Assembly: GCF_000802365.1 (NCBI RefSeq)
Contig: NZ_JSZE01000027.1
Span: 1-64,000 of the forward strand
Reading direction: 5' to 3'
From: Xanthomonas cannabis pv. cannabis
Lineage (GTDB): Bacteria > Pseudomonadota > Gammaproteobacteria > Xanthomonadales > Xanthomonadaceae
Length of the DNA stretch: 64,000 nucleotides
In this document: piece by piece, positions 19,236 through 28,856 of the stretch
How positions within the stretch are numbered: the first letter of the stretch is position 1
Layout of the letters: each line of letters begins with the position of its first letter
Position numbers and translations under genes: made by a program
Notes under the pieces: generated by a model
The model's input: the letters and a program-made list of their open reading frames with translations, nothing else
Told to the model about the DNA's origin: nothing
Databases searched by the model: none

Positions 19236-20210
19236 ATGAATGCCACCGCACTTCCCGAAGCGATGACCGCACCCCGCGGCCGCGACCTGCGCGATGCGCG
19301 CGCCGATCGCCTGTTCAAGCTTGCGCTGGCCGCCACCGTCGTCTTTGTGCTGCTGGCACTGGGCAGCGCGGCGCTGTCGATGTTGTGGGGCGGACGCCAT
19401 GCCTTGCAGATGCAGGGCCTGAGCTTTTTCTACTCGGCCGACTGGAACCCGGTTGAAAACAAGTACGGCGCGCTGGCGCCGATCTACGGCACGTTGGTCA
19501 CGGCGTTGATCGCGATGGTCATTGCGGTACCCGTGAGCTTCGGCATCGCGTTCTTCCTGACCGAAGTGGCGCCGCGCTGGTTGCGCGGCCCGGTCGGCAC
19601 CGCGATCGAACTGCTGGCCGGCATCCCGTCGATCATCTACGGCATGTGGGGCCTGTTCGTACTGGTGCCGGTGATGACCGAGCACGTGACGCCATGGCTC
19701 AACGATCACCTCGGCACGCTGCCGTTGATCGGCCCGTTGTTCCAGGGCCCGCCGCTGGGCATCGGCCTGCTGACCGCCGGTTTCGTGCTGGCGATCATGG
19801 TGATTCCCTTCATCTCTTCGGTGATGCGCGAAGTGTTCCTGACCGTGCCCACGCGCCTGAAGGAATCGGCATACGCGCTGGGCTCGACCAAGTGGGAGGT
19901 GAGCTGGGACATCGTGCTGCCCTATACCCGTTCGGCGGTGATCGGCGGCGTGTTCCTGGGACTGGGCCGTGCGCTGGGCGAAACCATGGCGGTGGCGTTC
20001 GTGGTCGGCAACACGGTGCGCCTGTCGCCCTCGCTGCTGGAACCGGGCACCACCATCGCCGCGTTGATCGCCAATGACTTCGGCGAGGCTACCGAAACCT
20101 ATCGTTCGGCCCTGTTGTTGCTGGGCTTCGTGTTGTTCATCGTGACTTTCATCGTGCTGGCCATTGCACGCTTCATGCTGATGCAGCTGTCGCGTCGGGA
20201 GGGCAACTGA
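19236..20210 (+). CDS. pstC: Phosphate ABC transporter permease PstC
   Basis: A 324-residue inner-membrane permease with six predicted transmembrane segments. The binding-protein-dependent permease signature (EAA loop) is ESAYALGSTKWEVSWDIVLPY, which contacts PstB. A conserved GPVGTAIELLAGIPSIIYGMW block precedes it, as in PstC. An N-terminal extension DLRDARADRLFKLAL precedes TM1. The stop and the pstA start share a base (TGATG at 20208), indicating translational coupling. Confidence 0.95.
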   Translation: MNATALPEAMTAPRGRDLRDARADRLFKLALAATVVFVLLALGSAALSMLWGGRHALQMQGLSFFYSADWNPVENKYGALAPIYGTLVTALIAMVIAVPVSFGIAFFLTEVAPRWLRGPVGTAIELLAGIPSIIYGMWGLFVLVPVMTEHVTPWLNDHLGTLPLIGPLFQGPPLGIGLLTAGFVLAIMVIPFISSVMREVFLTVPTRLKESAYALGSTKWEVSWDIVLPYTRSAVIGGVFLGLGRALGETMAVAFVVGNTVRLSPSLLEPGTTIAALIANDFGEATETYRSALLLLGFVLFIVTFIVLAIARFMLMQLSRREGN

Positions 20211-21079
20211 TGTCTGCGTCTTCGGTGTCGCAATCCCTCTACAACCGTCGCCGGGTGACCAACGCGATTGCGTTGCTGCTGTCGTGCGTCACTGCGTTGT
20301 TCGGTCTGTTCTTTCTGGCCTGGATCCTGTGGACGCTGTTGTCCAAGGGCGTGCCGGGCATCGACCTCAACCTGTTTACCAAGATGACGCCGCCGCCGAT
20401 GCAGGAAGGTGGCTTGCTCAATGCCTTCTTCGGCAGTGCGGTGATGTGCGGGCTGGCGCTGGCGATCGGCACCCCGCTGGGCGTGGCCGCCGGCACCTGG
20501 CTGGCCGAGTACGGCAATGCGCGCAAGGCCGGCATCGTGGTGCGTTTCGTCAACGACATCCTGCTCTCGGCGCCGTCGATCGTGCTGGGCCTGTTCGTCT
20601 ACACCTTGTACGTGATGCAGACCGGCGGGCGGTTTTCAGCGTTTGCCGGCGCCCTGTCGCTGGCCTTCATCGTGCTGCCGGTGGTGGTACGCACCACCGA
20701 CGAAATGCTGCGACTGGTGCCGGCGCAGATGCGCGAAGCGGCGTTGTCGCTGGGCATTCCGCAGTGGAAGGTGACCGTGCAGGTGCTGTATCGCAGCGCC
20801 TCGGCCGGCATCGTCACCGGCGTGTTGCTGGCGCTGGCGCGCATCAGCGGCGAAACCGCACCGCTGCTGTTCACCGCGTTCGGCAATCAGTACTGGAACA
20901 GCAACATCTTCCAGCCGATGGCCAGCGTGCCGGTGATCATGAACCAGTTTGCCGGCAGCCCGTACGAGTCCTGGCAGACGCTGGCCTGGTCCGGTGCGCT
21001 GGTGCTGACCGTGTTCGTGTTGTTGGTGAGCCTGGGCGCACGTGCCCTGCTACTGCGCAACAAGATTTCCAATGACTGA
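20210..21079 (+). CDS. pstA: Phosphate ABC transporter permease PstA
   Basis: A 289-residue permease partner of PstC. The EAA loop is [22 protein letters not shown], and [18 protein letters not shown] is the conserved TM block upstream of it. The [19 protein letters not shown] stretch near the C-terminus is diagnostic of PstA. It forms the inner-membrane channel with PstC. It starts with a 1-bp overlap with pstC, and pstB follows 22 bp after its stop. Confidence 0.95.
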   Translation: MSASSVSQSLYNRRRVTNAIALLLSCVTALFGLFFLAWILWTLLSKGVPGIDLNLFTKMTPPPMQEGGLLNAFFGSAVMCGLALAIGTPLGVAAGTWLAEYGNARKAGIVVRFVNDILLSAPSIVLGLFVYTLYVMQTGGRFSAFAGALSLAFIVLPVVVRTTDEMLRLVPAQMREAALSLGIPQWKVTVQVLYRSASAGIVTGVLLALARISGETAPLLFTAFGNQYWNSNIFQPMASVPVIMNQFAGSPYESWQTLAWSGALVLTVFVLLVSLGARALLLRNKISND

Positions 21080-21101
21080 CCTATCTTTCCGGACACCCGA
21101 C

Positions 21102-21932
21102 ATGAACGATCTCCAAAACGCCACGCCGATGCATCGCATCGCTGTTCCGGCCGCAAAGGGGGCGCCAACGGCGCAGGCGCCGGTGAAGGTGGCCGCACGC
21201 AATCTGGATTTCTATTACGACAAGTATCACGCGTTGAAGGGCATCAACATCGAAATCCCGGAAAAGCGCGTCACCGCGCTGATCGGACCTTCCGGCTGCG
21301 GCAAATCGACCCTGTTGCGCATCTTCAACCGCATCTACGCGCTGTACCCGAAGATGGAAGCGCGCGGCGAGGTGCTGCTGGACAACGAAAACATCCTGTC
21401 GCCGAAGTACCCGATGAACCGCCTGCGCAGCAAGGTAGGCATGGTGTTCCAGAAGCCCGTGCCGTTTCCGATGACCATCTTCGAGAACGTGGCCTACGGC
21501 ATCCGCCACCACGAAAAACTGTCCAAGGCCGACATGCAGGACCGCGTCGAACAGGCGCTGCGCCAGGGCGCACTGTGGGACGAAGTCAAGGACAAGCTGG
21601 GACAGAGCGCGCTGGGGTTGTCCGGTGGCCAGCAGCAGCGTTTGTGCATCGCACGCGCGGTGGCATTGCGCCCGGACGTGCTGCTGCTGGACGAACCGAC
21701 CTCGGCGCTGGACCCGATCTCCACCAGCCGTATCGAGCAACTGGTGGAAGAGCTCAAGCGCGACTACACCATCGTGATCGTCACCCACAACATGCAGCAG
21801 GCCGCCCGCGTATCCGACTACACCGCCTTCATGTATCTGGGCGACCTGATCGAGCACGACCGCACCGAGACCATTTTTTCGCAGCCCTCCAAGCAACAGA
21901 CCGAGGACTACATCACCGGCCGGTTCGGGTGA
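21102..21932 (+). CDS. pstB: Phosphate ABC transporter ATP-binding protein PstB
   Basis: A 276-residue ATPase driving phosphate import. Walker A is GPSGCGKST, the signature is [14 protein letters not shown], Walker B is [12 protein letters not shown], and the H-loop is IVTHNMQQA. The N-terminal [18 protein letters not shown] is typical of PstB. I chose ATG 21102 ([12 protein letters not shown]). An ATG at 21072 overlapping the pstA stop would add ten residues and is also possible. PstB also participates in PhoR signalling through PhoU (family knowledge). Confidence 0.95.
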   Translation: MNDLQNATPMHRIAVPAAKGAPTAQAPVKVAARNLDFYYDKYHALKGINIEIPEKRVTALIGPSGCGKSTLLRIFNRIYALYPKMEARGEVLLDNENILSPKYPMNRLRSKVGMVFQKPVPFPMTIFENVAYGIRHHEKLSKADMQDRVEQALRQGALWDEVKDKLGQSALGLSGGQQQRLCIARAVALRPDVLLLDEPTSALDPISTSRIEQLVEELKRDYTIVIVTHNMQQAARVSDYTAFMYLGDLIEHDRTETIFSQPSKQQTEDYITGRFG

Positions 21933-22043
21933 TGCAAGGCGACGCACCGTAACGCCCGCATTGAAGCAGCTCCGTCTCCTGCCGTGCCCGGCGCATTCGG
22001 CGGGGTAGCAGACATCCACCACGGCCATGTAATCGAGATCACG

Positions 22044-22754
22044 ATGAACCAGCACCTCAACGACCATATCGTCAAAAGCTACGACGAGGAGCAGCACCGT
22101 CTTGTCGCCGAGATCGTGCGCATGGGCGACACGGCGGTGGCGCAGCTGGAGGCGGCGCTGGACGTGGTGGAACGGCGCGACGACCACGCCGCACATCGCA
22201 TCGTGGTCAACGACGAGGCGATCGACGCGCTGGAACATGCAATCAGCCACGACGTGATGCGGCTGGCATTGCGCGGGCCGATGGCGCGCGACCTGCGCGA
22301 GATCCTGGCCGGCCTGCGCATCCCGGCCGATATCGAACGCATCGGCGATTACGCGGCCAACGTGGCCAAGCGCTCGATCGCGCTGAACTCGGCGCCACCG
22401 CTGCCGCAAACGGTGGGCCTGCGCGCGCTCGGGCAGATGGCGGCCGATGCGGTGCGCGCGGCGGTGCAGGCGTATCGCGACAAGGACGCCAATGCCGCGA
22501 TCCGCGTGCGCGACGAAGACGCACGGCTGGATGCGCAGTACACCGCGCTGTTCCGCGAGTTGCTGACCTACATGATGGAAGACCCGCGCAACATCACCCC
22601 GTGCACGCATCTGCTGTTCATGGCCAAGAACCTGGAACGCATCGGCGACCACGCCACCAACATCGCCGAAAACGTCTGGTTTCTGGTGCATGGCGAACAG
22701 CCGTTGCCGCCACGCCTCAAGCGCGACGACACCAGCAGCACCGGCGTCATCTGA
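22044..22754 (+). CDS. phoU: Phosphate signalling protein PhoU
   Basis: A 236-residue all-helical protein made of two PhoU repeats. The first has ERIGDYAANVAKRS and the second LERIGDHATNIAENVWFLVHG, carrying the acidic metal-binding motifs (E/D-x-x-x-D). PhoU links the Pst transporter to the PhoR sensor kinase and keeps the Pho regulon off in phosphate excess. It is 111 bp downstream of pstB and is the last gene of the pst operon, as in E. coli. Confidence 0.95.
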   Translation: MNQHLNDHIVKSYDEEQHRLVAEIVRMGDTAVAQLEAALDVVERRDDHAAHRIVVNDEAIDALEHAISHDVMRLALRGPMARDLREILAGLRIPADIERIGDYAANVAKRSIALNSAPPLPQTVGLRALGQMAADAVRAAVQAYRDKDANAAIRVRDEDARLDAQYTALFRELLTYMMEDPRNITPCTHLLFMAKNLERIGDHATNIAENVWFLVHGEQPLPPRLKRDDTSSTGVI

Positions 22755-22911
22755 GCGCTGGCGGCGCTGCGCGACAGCGGCCGCTTGCTTGCGGCAGCTG
22801 CCGGAACGCCTTGTGAGCTGCAATGGCAGGCCAGCCGCCGACGCGTCAGACCAAAGGCGCACGCAAGGCGCGCCTCGCGCCGTCGAGCCCCGGGGTGTGA
22901 CCTGCTAGGCT

Positions 22912-23553
22912 ATGCGGATGAACGAACCGGTCGACCCACAGCCTGCCCGCGCCATCCTGCCCATGTCGCGGCGCTTCCGCGGCTATCTGCCCGTCGTGGT
23001 GGACGTGGAGACCGGCGGCTTCGACTGGAACCGGCACGCCTTGCTGGAAATTGCCTGCGTGCCGATCGAAATGGACGACGAGGGCCGCTTCTTCCCCGGG
23101 CAGACCGCCAGCGCGCATCTGGTGCCGGCGCCCGGGCTGGAGATCGACCCCAAGTCGCTGGAAATCACGGGCATCGTGCTCGACCATCCCTTCCGCTTTG
23201 CCAAGCAGGAAAAGGACGCCTTGGACCACGTCTTCGCCCCGGTACGCGCCGCGGTGAAGAAGTACGGCTGCCAGCGCGCGATCCTGGTCGGCCACAACGC
23301 GCATTTCGATCTGAATTTCCTCAACGCGGCAGTGGCGCGCGTGGGGCATAAACGCAATCCGTTTCATCCTTTCAGCGTGTTCGATACGGTGACGCTGGCC
23401 GGCGTGGCCTATGGCCAGACCGTGCTGGCGCGTGCCGCGCAGGCTGCGGGTCTGGACTGGAACTCGGCCGATGCACACAGCGCGGTCTACGACACCGAGC
23501 AGACCGCGCGGCTGTTCTGCACGATCGCCAATGCCTGGCCGGGGCCTGTTTAG
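22912..23553 (+). CDS. rnt: Ribonuclease T
   Basis: A 213-residue DEDDh 3'-5' exoribonuclease that trims the CCA end of tRNAs and the ends of stable RNAs. Exo I is DVETGGFDW, Exo II is [11 protein letters not shown], and Exo III is [14 protein letters not shown] with the catalytic histidine. The hydrophobic [20 protein letters not shown] segment is typical for RNase T. Length matches the 215 residues of E. coli. The start may be ATG 22912 or 22918. It is followed directly by a GGGATTC-type repeat, with no clear terminator. Confidence 0.93.
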   Translation: MRMNEPVDPQPARAILPMSRRFRGYLPVVVDVETGGFDWNRHALLEIACVPIEMDDEGRFFPGQTASAHLVPAPGLEIDPKSLEITGIVLDHPFRFAKQEKDALDHVFAPVRAAVKKYGCQRAILVGHNAHFDLNFLNAAVARVGHKRNPFHPFSVFDTVTLAGVAYGQTVLARAAQAAGLDWNSADAHSAVYDTEQTARLFCTIANAWPGPV

Positions 23554-23554
23554 G

Positions 23555-23777
23555 TCGGGATTCGGGATTCGGGATTGGCAGAAGCGCGCCATGTTCGGGC
23601 TGCGCGAACGTCCCCTCTTGCGCGGCGAACAGTTGCCGACATGCAACTCGCGTCGTCTTATGCAGGCGTGCACTTGCCGTCGGATTGGAGGCCTCGTTCC
23701 CTGCAAGGCTCAGGTCTTCCGCCCGACAGAGAAGCGCCGACGCAGCGCTTCACGAGTCCCCAATCCCCAATCCCGGC
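23555..23777. repeat. GGGATTC-type repeat element with inverted arms
   Basis: The left arm (23556-23578) is TCGGGATTCGGGATTCGGGA plus TTGG. The right arm (23755-23777) is the opposite-orientation CCCCAATCCCCAATCCCGG. About 175 bp without an ORF lie between. The element sits between the convergent rnt and diguanylate cyclase genes. It is the same heptamer family as at 12141, 35936 and 39527. Confidence 0.65.
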
Positions 23778-23779
23778 CT

Positions 23780-26700
23780 CTAACCCACCCAGATCTGGTC
23801 GCGCCCCGCGCTCTTGGCCTGGTAAAGCGCCTGGTCGGCGCGTTGCATCAACGATGAGCCGGTGTCGTCATCGCGCAGTGCGGTCAGCCCGGCACTGAAG
23901 GTCACCTGCAGCCCTTCCACGCCGCCCCAGTCGCTGCGCGCGTGGAAGCGCGTGCGAATGCGTTCGCACAGCGCCTGTGCATCGTGCAATGCGGTGTCGG
24001 CCAGCAGCAGCGCAAACTCTTCGCCACCAAGTCGGGCGGGCAGATCCGAGGCGCGTGCAGCGGCGGTGAGCAATGCACCCACCTCGTGTAGCACCGCATC
24101 GCCACTGGCATGCGAATGCCGGTCGTTGATGCGCTTGAAATGATCGATATCCAGGATCGCCAGCACCAATGGGCGCCCGCTGCGCCGTGCGCGGCTGATG
24201 TCGCGCGCCAGTGCTTCGTCGAAGTGGCGACGGTTAGGCAGCCCGGTCAGTACATCCTCGTGCGCCTGGCGCTCGAACACGTCGGACTTGATGCGCAGGC
24301 GAGTCAGCAATTCGCTCTTTTCCTGATTGGCCTGCAGCAGACGCTGGGCCTGCATCTGCAAATCCTGGGTGCGCTTGCGCACCAGTTCGGCCAGGCGCGC
24401 GTTGTGGGTCTTGTAGCGATGCAACAGCACCCGGTACAGCAGGGTCAGCGCAAGGATCGCGCCCAGCGCTGCAGCAATGCGCACATCGCGGCGCTGCCAC
24501 CACAGCGGCAGCACGTCAAAGGTCCAGCGCGCCTCCTGCGGGCTCCACGCGCCGCCCGGGTGACGTGCGGCCACACGCAAGGTGTAGTGGCCCGGCGGCA
24601 GGCCGATGAATTCCACGCTGCGCTGCCGGCCGCGCGCGATCCAGACATTGTCCAGGCCGTCCAGACGGGTGCGGTACTCGATGCGCTCGGACAGCAGAAA
24701 GCTCATGCCCACATACGAGACATTGAGCCGGTAGCCGCCAGGCAGTTGCGCCTGCTGGCGCCATGCCAGCGGGCGGCCATCCTGTTGCACGCTTTCGATC
24801 AACGCCGACGGCGGGCGACGTTCGCGAAACCGCTGCAGGCGCGCGGGATCGACCGTGCTCACGCCACCAGCGGTGACCACCCAGACCGACCCGTCCGCAC
24901 GTTCGATCATGCTGGGGCCGGAACTGCCGTTGGCCTGCGCATTGCCCATGCCATCGATCTCGCCATAACGCTCGATGGCGAGCGTGCCGTGCCCATCGGC
25001 AACCGCATTGAGCGCGGCAAACCCGGTCCGCAACATGCCACGGTTGCTGCTGATCCACGCGTTGCCGAAGCGGTCCTCGACGAGCTGGAACACCGTGTCC
25101 ACCGGCATGCCCTGCTCCAGACCCACGCGTGCGAGGCTGCCGCCGCGTGCGCGGTACAGGCCGCGATCGGTGGAGATCCACACCGCATCGCCAATGGACT
25201 GAAAGCCGAACACGCTGCGCGCGCCGCCCAGGCGTTCCAGATCCAGTTGCCGCAGCGTGCCGTCGCGCAACACTGCCGCGCCATCGACCGATCCGATCCA
25301 CAGCGCGCCATCGATGCTGGCCAACGCGGTCACCACGCCGTCGGGCAGGCCCTGGACCGTCACCGGCACGCGCTTGCCCTCCACCAATTGCACGACGCCG
25401 CGTTGCGTCGCCAGCCACACCACATCCTGCGCATCGACCGCGATGGCCCGGATATGGCCGCTGGGAATGCCTTCGGCGTCGCCGTAATGCCGTAAGACGC
25501 GACCATCGCGCAGCACGAAGACTCCGTCGGCGTAGGTCCCGACCCACAGGTCGCCATGCCGATCCAGCGCCAGGCTGAGCACCGACAGCCGCCGCCCCGA
25601 CGGTGTGGCAACCGGCACCGGCACGACGCGGCCATCCGGCAGCATGCGGTCCAGACCGGCGGTACTGGCGATCCACAGGCTGCCATCGCGGTCTTCCAGC
25701 ACCGCGCGCGCATAGTCGCCGCTCAGCCCATCGCGCTGGCTGTAGCTGCTGAACAAGGTCTCGCGCAGCCGAAACAGGCCACCGTTGGCGCCCACCCAGA
25801 TGCTGCCTTCGGCATCCTCGCGCAGGCTGACGATCCGCCCGGTAGGCAGGCTGCGACCTGCCGCCAGATGCTCCACGCCATGACTGCCGATCCGCAGCAG
25901 GCCCTGGTTTTCGCTGCCCAGCCAGAGGTCGCCGTTGCGGTCCTGCAGCATCGCGGTGAAATGGCCCTGCCCCGGCAGCCGGTGCACCAGCGCTGCCCGC
26001 TCGTCGTGCAGGCGGAACAGCTGCTCGCCGGCAACCACCCACACCGTGCCGTCCGGCGCGCGATAAGGCCACGCCAGGCCTGGCGGCAGACCGAAGGCGG
26101 CCGGCGCGCGGTGCATGCGTCCATCCGGCTCGCGATAGATCAAGCCATCCAGCGTGCCGATCAACAAGCGGCCCTGGCCGTCGAACAGCATGCGCGGAAA
26201 ACTGCTCTGCAGCGGCACGCCGTCACGCGGCGGGAAATAGTCGAAGCGTCCATCCGGCCACAGACATCCCAGCCCGTGGCCTTCGAACAACAGCCACATG
26301 CGGCCATCCGAATCCATCGTCATCGCATGGATCAGCGCCTGCGGCCATTGGCCCGTGCGTTGCCATTGCCGCCATTGCCCGTCGGCACCGTGACGCACCA
26401 GATTGCCGCGCGCATCGCTGAGCCAGAGCGCGCCATCGCGGTCCACATACAGCGCACCGACCCCGTTGTCGGGCAGCCCCGGGCGCGTGCTGCGATCGAT
26501 CACGCTGAATTCCAGGCCGTTGTAGCGCACCAGGCCTTCCCAGGTGGCGAACCACAGATAACCGTCGCGGGTCTGGGCAATGTCGCGCAGCGAGTTGTGC
26601 GGCAGGCCGTTGCGCGAACTCCAGCTGTCGATCGCGTAATCGCGCAGGGACGCCGTGCCGGCCGGCGCGGCGATCGCTGCGGCCGAAGACAATGCCAACA

Positions 26701-26824
26701 GCAGGCAGAGGCCGACACCAAGCCAGTGCCGCCACTGCCAATACCGTCGTGCCGACGCCAGGTCGGCGTCCCCGTTCTCGCCCATGCCGCGGGCGCCCAC
26801 CCCAAGATTCATCAGACATGACAT
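23780..26824 (-). CDS. Membrane-anchored beta-propeller sensor diguanylate cyclase (GGDEF)
   Basis: A protein of about 1014 residues. A basic N-terminus and one hydrophobic segment (WLGVGLCLLLALSSAAAIAA) suggest a signal peptide or anchor. The large periplasmic part has two-component-regulator propeller repeats (DIAQTRDGYLWFATWEGL, DRDGALWLSDARGNLVR, EDREGSLWIA-like blades) followed by a Y_Y_Y domain (YRLNVSYVGMSFLLSERIEYR). A second TM (IAAALGAILALTLLYRVLLH) leads to a coiled coil and a GGDEF domain with an intact GGEEF site and DIDHFKRINDRHSHASGD. It should make cyclic-di-GMP in response to an unknown ligand. ATGs at 26824, 26812 and 26785 are possible starts. Confidence 0.9.
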   Translation of the reverse strand: MSCLMNLGVGARGMGENGDADLASARRYWQWRHWLGVGLCLLLALSSAAAIAAPAGTASLRDYAIDSWSSRNGLPHNSLRDIAQTRDGYLWFATWEGLVRYNGLEFSVIDRSTRPGLPDNGVGALYVDRDGALWLSDARGNLVRHGADGQWRQWQRTGQWPQALIHAMTMDSDGRMWLLFEGHGLGCLWPDGRFDYFPPRDGVPLQSSFPRMLFDGQGRLLIGTLDGLIYREPDGRMHRAPAAFGLPPGLAWPYRAPDGTVWVVAGEQLFRLHDERAALVHRLPGQGHFTAMLQDRNGDLWLGSENQGLLRIGSHGVEHLAAGRSLPTGRIVSLREDAEGSIWVGANGGLFRLRETLFSSYSQRDGLSGDYARAVLEDRDGSLWIASTAGLDRMLPDGRVVPVPVATPSGRRLSVLSLALDRHGDLWVGTYADGVFVLRDGRVLRHYGDAEGIPSGHIRAIAVDAQDVVWLATQRGVVQLVEGKRVPVTVQGLPDGVVTALASIDGALWIGSVDGAAVLRDGTLRQLDLERLGGARSVFGFQSIGDAVWISTDRGLYRARGGSLARVGLEQGMPVDTVFQLVEDRFGNAWISSNRGMLRTGFAALNAVADGHGTLAIERYGEIDGMGNAQANGSSGPSMIERADGSVWVVTAGGVSTVDPARLQRFRERRPPSALIESVQQDGRPLAWRQQAQLPGGYRLNVSYVGMSFLLSERIEYRTRLDGLDNVWIARGRQRSVEFIGLPPGHYTLRVAARHPGGAWSPQEARWTFDVLPLWWQRRDVRIAAALGAILALTLLYRVLLHRYKTHNARLAELVRKRTQDLQMQAQRLLQANQEKSELLTRLRIKSDVFERQAHEDVLTGLPNRRHFDEALARDISRARRSGRPLVLAILDIDHFKRINDRHSHASGDAVLHEVGALLTAAARASDLPARLGGEEFALLLADTALHDAQALCERIRTRFHARSDWGGVEGLQVTFSAGLTALRDDDTGSSLMQRADQALYQAKSAGRDQIWVG

Positions 26825-27068
26825 ACCGTTTACTGACGATATGGTAGGCAAAAAGCGCCCGGCGCGTTGAGCGGGCACCGGCCTGGTGCCGAAACGCCTG
26901 TTATGACGGCGTTGTCGCGCCCCGGTGTCGCTGTGCCAGTAACGGAAACGCCGCAATCTGCGCAGATTGCAGCGTCGGTCCACGCAGCTACGCGACGGTG
27001 TCGGATGCCGCCGGCAGCGCTTGCGGCAAAGGCCACAGGCTGCCGTTGGCTCCTCTTGCCGCTTGCCT

Positions 27069-27818
27069 TCAGGCGCCCAGCCGCTGGCGCACGGCCTCGA
27101 ACAGGGTCACGCCGGTTGCCACCGACACGTTCAGGCTCTCGATATCGCCCGGCATCGGAATCTTGACCAGGCCATCGCAGTGCTCGCGGGTGAGACGGCG
27201 CAGGCCATCGGCCTCGCCACCGAGCACCAGCCCGACATTGCCGCGCAGGTCCACGCTGTACAACGAGGCATCGGCCTCCCCCGCCAATCCGTACAGCCAC
27301 ACGCCCTGCTTCTGCAGATCGCGCAGGCAGCGCGCCAGGTTGGTGACCGCCACCACCGGAATGCGGTCGGCGGCGCCGGCCGAGGTCTTGCGCACGGTGG
27401 CGTTCACCGTGGCCGACTTGTCCTTGGGGATGACCACCGCAGTGACACCGGCAGCCGCGGCGCTGCGCAGGCAGGCGCCCAGGTTATGCGGGTCCTGCAC
27501 ACCATCGAGCACCAGCACCAGCGCGCGCCCCTGCGCCGCTTCGACCAGCCCTTCCAGCTCGTTCTCGGCCCACAGGCGCGCGGCGGCGTAGCGTGCCGCC
27601 ACCCCCTGGTGACGGACCTGCCCACCCACGCCGTCCAACGCCTGGGTATTGACCCGGCGCACGTCGATGCCCTTGCGGCGTGCCTGTTCTTCGATCTCGG
27701 TCAGGCGCGGGTTCTTGCTGCCGGCCTCGATCAAGACCTCGCGCACGTTGTCGGCGTCGTTCTCGACGGACGAGGCGACAGCGTTGACGCCGACGATCCA
27801 CTGGTTCTGCTTGCTCAT
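27069..27818 (-). CDS. rlmB: 23S rRNA (guanosine2251-2'-O)-methyltransferase
   Basis: A 249-residue SpoU/TrmH-family enzyme. The N-terminal substrate-binding domain starts WIVGVNAVASSVENDADNVREV. The catalytic SPOUT domain has LVLDGVQDPHNLGACLRSAAAAG (motif 1), GLVLGGEADGLRRLTREHCD (motif 2) and IPMPGDIESLNVSVATGVTLFE (motif 3), which form the trefoil knot that binds SAM. It methylates G2251 in the P loop of 23S rRNA. Length equals E. coli RlmB. It ends 244 bp from the cyclase start and is followed upstream by a 438-bp non-coding stretch. Confidence 0.95.
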   Translation of the reverse strand: MSKQNQWIVGVNAVASSVENDADNVREVLIEAGSKNPRLTEIEEQARRKGIDVRRVNTQALDGVGGQVRHQGVAARYAAARLWAENELEGLVEAAQGRALVLVLDGVQDPHNLGACLRSAAAAGVTAVVIPKDKSATVNATVRKTSAGAADRIPVVAVTNLARCLRDLQKQGVWLYGLAGEADASLYSVDLRGNVGLVLGGEADGLRRLTREHCDGLVKIPMPGDIESLNVSVATGVTLFEAVRQRLGA

Positions 27819-28256
27819 TGCGCGGGCATACGAAGAAATGTGGGGGAATGGTAGGGCCTGCGGCCTGCCACGTCACGGCCGGGCGTGGATCGCCTGCACA
27901 CGATGGCCAAACGCCGGGCGGTAATGCCGCTGATGCCTGTTGCAGTGGCGCGAGGCCGGCGACAACACGCAGAGGAGGGCTATGTCAGCCCCTGCACGTC
28001 TGCCGCAGCTCGAACCTTGGTGATGGCTGTTGACTCTCGCGCTGCCGCAGCTGTTACTGGTGAGCCGCGCCCCTGGCCGGCAACGGAAGGCTCGACAACC
28101 GTTGCGCAGGGTTGGCTGCGGCACGCCAACACATCGGTGCTCCGCACGTCCTTGCAATGTTTGCAGCTCGCGCAGCGCCGACGACTGGCAGCGAACTGCG
28201 CCACGTTGCCGGCAACGTGGATGGCACCTGGATGCAAGTTGACCTTGGGCCGTTAC
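27819..28256. other. Intergenic stretch without recognisable gene (438 bp)
   Basis: The spacer between rlmB and the GFA gene has open frames of up to about 85 codons, none with family-like sequence or a convincing ribosome-binding site. It must hold the rlmB promoter near 27830-27900. I see no hairpin-plus-T-tract terminator and no RNA gene. Confidence 0.5.
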
Positions 28257-28730
28257 TTACACCGGCCACCGCTCGGTGTCGTGGTCCGGATGCTGCCGCG
28301 AGACCAGCGAAGCCTGGAATGCTTCTGCGGCGGCATCATCTTCTGTGCGTCGTGTCGGCAACTGCGCCAACGCATCGACAAACGGCAGCTTGCGTTCCAG
28401 GCCGTACTGGATGTGCGGAGGCAACCGCTCCGGCGTGTCGAATGCGCCGGCGGCGATCGCCACGCCATCGGGCGCTTCATAGGTCAGCGGCGTGCCGCAA
28501 TCGGCGCAGAAACCGCGCTGCACCACCGACGAGGAGGCGAAGCGCTTGGGCTCACCGCGGGTCCAGCGGAACGCGCTGCCGCGCACCGACACCAATGGCG
28601 CGTAATACGCGCCGAAGGCTTTCTGGCACATCCGGCAATGGCAGATCGACGCGTCGTCGAGCACGCCGCGCACGTGGAAACGCACGGCGCCGCATTGGCA
28701 ACCACCGCTGTATTCGGAAGAGCTGTTCAT
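28257..28730 (-). CDS. GFA family (glutathione-dependent formaldehyde-activating enzyme-like) protein
   Basis: A 157-residue zinc-binding protein of the Mss4-like/GFA fold. GGCQCGAVRF and CHCRMCQKAFGAYYAPLV hold the zinc-coordinating cysteines, and RGFCADCGTPLTY the second set. The C-terminal DTPERLPPHIQYGLERKLPFVD is typical of this family. Most members are not true formaldehyde-glutathione adduct enzymes, so the substrate is unknown. The gene stands alone, between the long rlmB spacer and rnr. Confidence 0.88.
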   Translation of the reverse strand: MNSSSEYSGGCQCGAVRFHVRGVLDDASICHCRMCQKAFGAYYAPLVSVRGSAFRWTRGEPKRFASSSVVQRGFCADCGTPLTYEAPDGVAIAAGAFDTPERLPPHIQYGLERKLPFVDALAQLPTRRTEDDAAAEAFQASLVSRQHPDHDTERWPV

Positions 28731-28856
28731 CCTGCGCCCCGCTTGTCAGCTTGCAACGGATATCGGGGCGACCCCAGCGCTCGCCACGAGCCACCAGCCT
28801 GCACTACCGCGTCGGCACCTTGCGAGCGGCCCGTTCGACCGCCCACAACGCCGACT

